Assembly (NCBI GenBank): GCA_964458575.1
Contig: CAYWMD010000005.1
Span: forward strand, 135,258 to 199,257
Direction: 5' to 3'
Origin: CAYWMD01 sp964458575
GTDB taxonomy: Bacteria; Verrucomicrobiota; Verrucomicrobiia; Limisphaerales; JADLHS01
Length of the DNA: 64,000 nucleotides
A program made the position numbers and the translations under genes. Shown here piece after piece: positions 63,394 to 64,000 of the stretch. Each line of letters begins with the position of its first letter. Position 1 is the stretch's first letter. Below the pieces are notes generated by a model. That model had not been told where the DNA came from and did not search any database. It saw nothing but the letters and a program-made list of their open reading frames with translations.

Positions 63394-64000
63394 ATGACAC
63401 ACCGATCAACAATTCTGGAACGGGTCTTCCGGTCCGGCCTCGGGCTCGCCATTGCGGCAGCGGCCGCAAACGCCGCGGGTTTCAACAACGCACCGGCATC
63501 GTCCAGCCACCCCACACTGTGGTACGACCGGCCCGCCACCAACTGGCATCAGGCCCTGCCGCTCGGCAACGGCCGGCTCGGCGCGATGGTGTTTGGCGGC
63601 ACGGACGCCGAGCGTCTGCAGCTCAACGAGGAAAGCCTCTGGGCGGGCGTTCCGGTTGAAGCCTGGCCGGAGGACTACTTCAAACATCTCCAGGAGGTGC
63701 GACGGCTGTTGTTTGCGGGCAAAAATCTCGAGGCGCACGATTACGGCCTGAAGCATCTCAGCGCGATGCCGACGTCGTTCCGTTCGTATGAACCACTGGC
63801 GGACTTGTGGCTCGACTTTGGGGCGCGCGCGGGAATTTCCGGCTACCGGCGCGAACTGGATCTGGCGGACGGTGTGGCGCGGGTCACTTGGAAACAGGGC
63901 GCGGCCACGCTGACGCGGGAGGTGCTCATCTCGGCACCCGATGACGTGCTGGCGGTGCGTGTGACAACCGACAAACCCGGCATGCTGGCATTTAACATTC
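63394..64000 (+). CDS. GH95 alpha-L-fucosidase-like secreted enzyme, 3' end cut by window
   Basis: The frame is open from ATG 63394 to the window end (about 202 residues), so only the N-terminal part is seen. A signal peptide (VFRSGLGLAIAAAAANAAG) precedes HPTLWYDRPATNWHQALPLG, NGRLGAMVFGGTDAERLQLN, NEESLWAGVPVEAW and SFRSYEPLADLWLDF, the start of GH95 enzymes that release alpha-1,2-fucose or related sugars. It lies 213 bp from and divergent to the kinase gene. The catalytic residues are beyond the window. Confidence 0.88.
   Translation, partial: MTHRSTILERVFRSGLGLAIAAAAANAAGFNNAPASSSHPTLWYDRPATNWHQALPLGNGRLGAMVFGGTDAERLQLNEESLWAGVPVEAWPEDYFKHLQEVRRLLFAGKNLEAHDYGLKHLSAMPTSFRSYEPLADLWLDFGARAGISGYRRELDLADGVARVTWKQGAATLTREVLISAPDDVLAVRVTTDKPGMLAFNI

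Overview
The window looks like a chromosomal piece from a GC-rich member of the Verrucomicrobiota, probably close to Limisphaerales/Pedosphaera. The indicators are: a DUF1549/DUF1553 (PSD1-type) gene coupled to a DUF1501 Tat-exported gene, two secreted proteins with the long FTLIELLVV prepilin leader and a terminal H-X9-DG-like motif, a formylglycine-type sulfatase, a GH95 fucosidase, and several large secreted proteins ending in an FYRL/YYRA-like tail. No tRNA, rRNA, CRISPR array, IS element or prophage was recognised. This placement is inferred from gene content, not from a marker-gene comparison.

Layout: 1-6.5 kb holds a PIN-TRAM protein (cut by the window edge), a zinc-ribbon DUF2007 protein, a GlcD-type oxidase, a UroD-fold protein, a DUF2157/GDYXXLXY membrane pair and rsmI. 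6.5-14 kb holds a FadL-type porin, an SGNH-like protein lacking its catalytic Ser and His, metG, two pseudopilin-like proteins and a secretin-N-domain-like protein. 14-18 kb has adk and a feoA-feoA-feoB operon. 18-22 kb has the PSD1/DUF1501 pair. 22.4-27.9 kb is a candidate bacterial sphingolipid (ceramide) locus: serine-palmitoyltransferase-like enzyme, NAD-dependent reductase, AUR1/PAP2-like head-group enzyme and a convergent GNAT-like N-acyltransferase. 28.16-29.03 kb has no credible gene but is dense in hairpins, has a sigma70-like promoter in front and an intrinsic terminator at its end; I propose a very large (about 870 nt) structured non-coding RNA. 29-31 kb has a PfkB sugar kinase whose 3' end is duplicated on the far side of a small toxin-antitoxin cassette with a frameshifted MazF-like toxin.

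31-38 kb carries housekeeping genes in tightly overlapping order (HIT, phoH-like, ybeY, DUF502, recO), a PAP2-GT39 fusion, an OGG1-like glycosylase and comB. 39-44 kb has lepB, a sulfatase, an orphan receiver, aroC, a PIN/NYN protein and a DUF2959 lipoprotein. 44-56 kb encodes envelope and secreted proteins (DUF748, alpha/beta hydrolase, SBBP beta-propeller, GH-like beta-propeller, M23 peptidase with FN3 repeats). 56-64 kb has thiE, two glycosyltransferases, nadE, a NarL/PAS-kinase two-component pair and the start of a GH95 gene.

A second theme is dispersed palindromic repeats. Two families occur between genes, and in three places they lie in frame inside protein genes (a pseudopilin leader, ybeY and nadE), so the repeats add peptide segments to host proteins.
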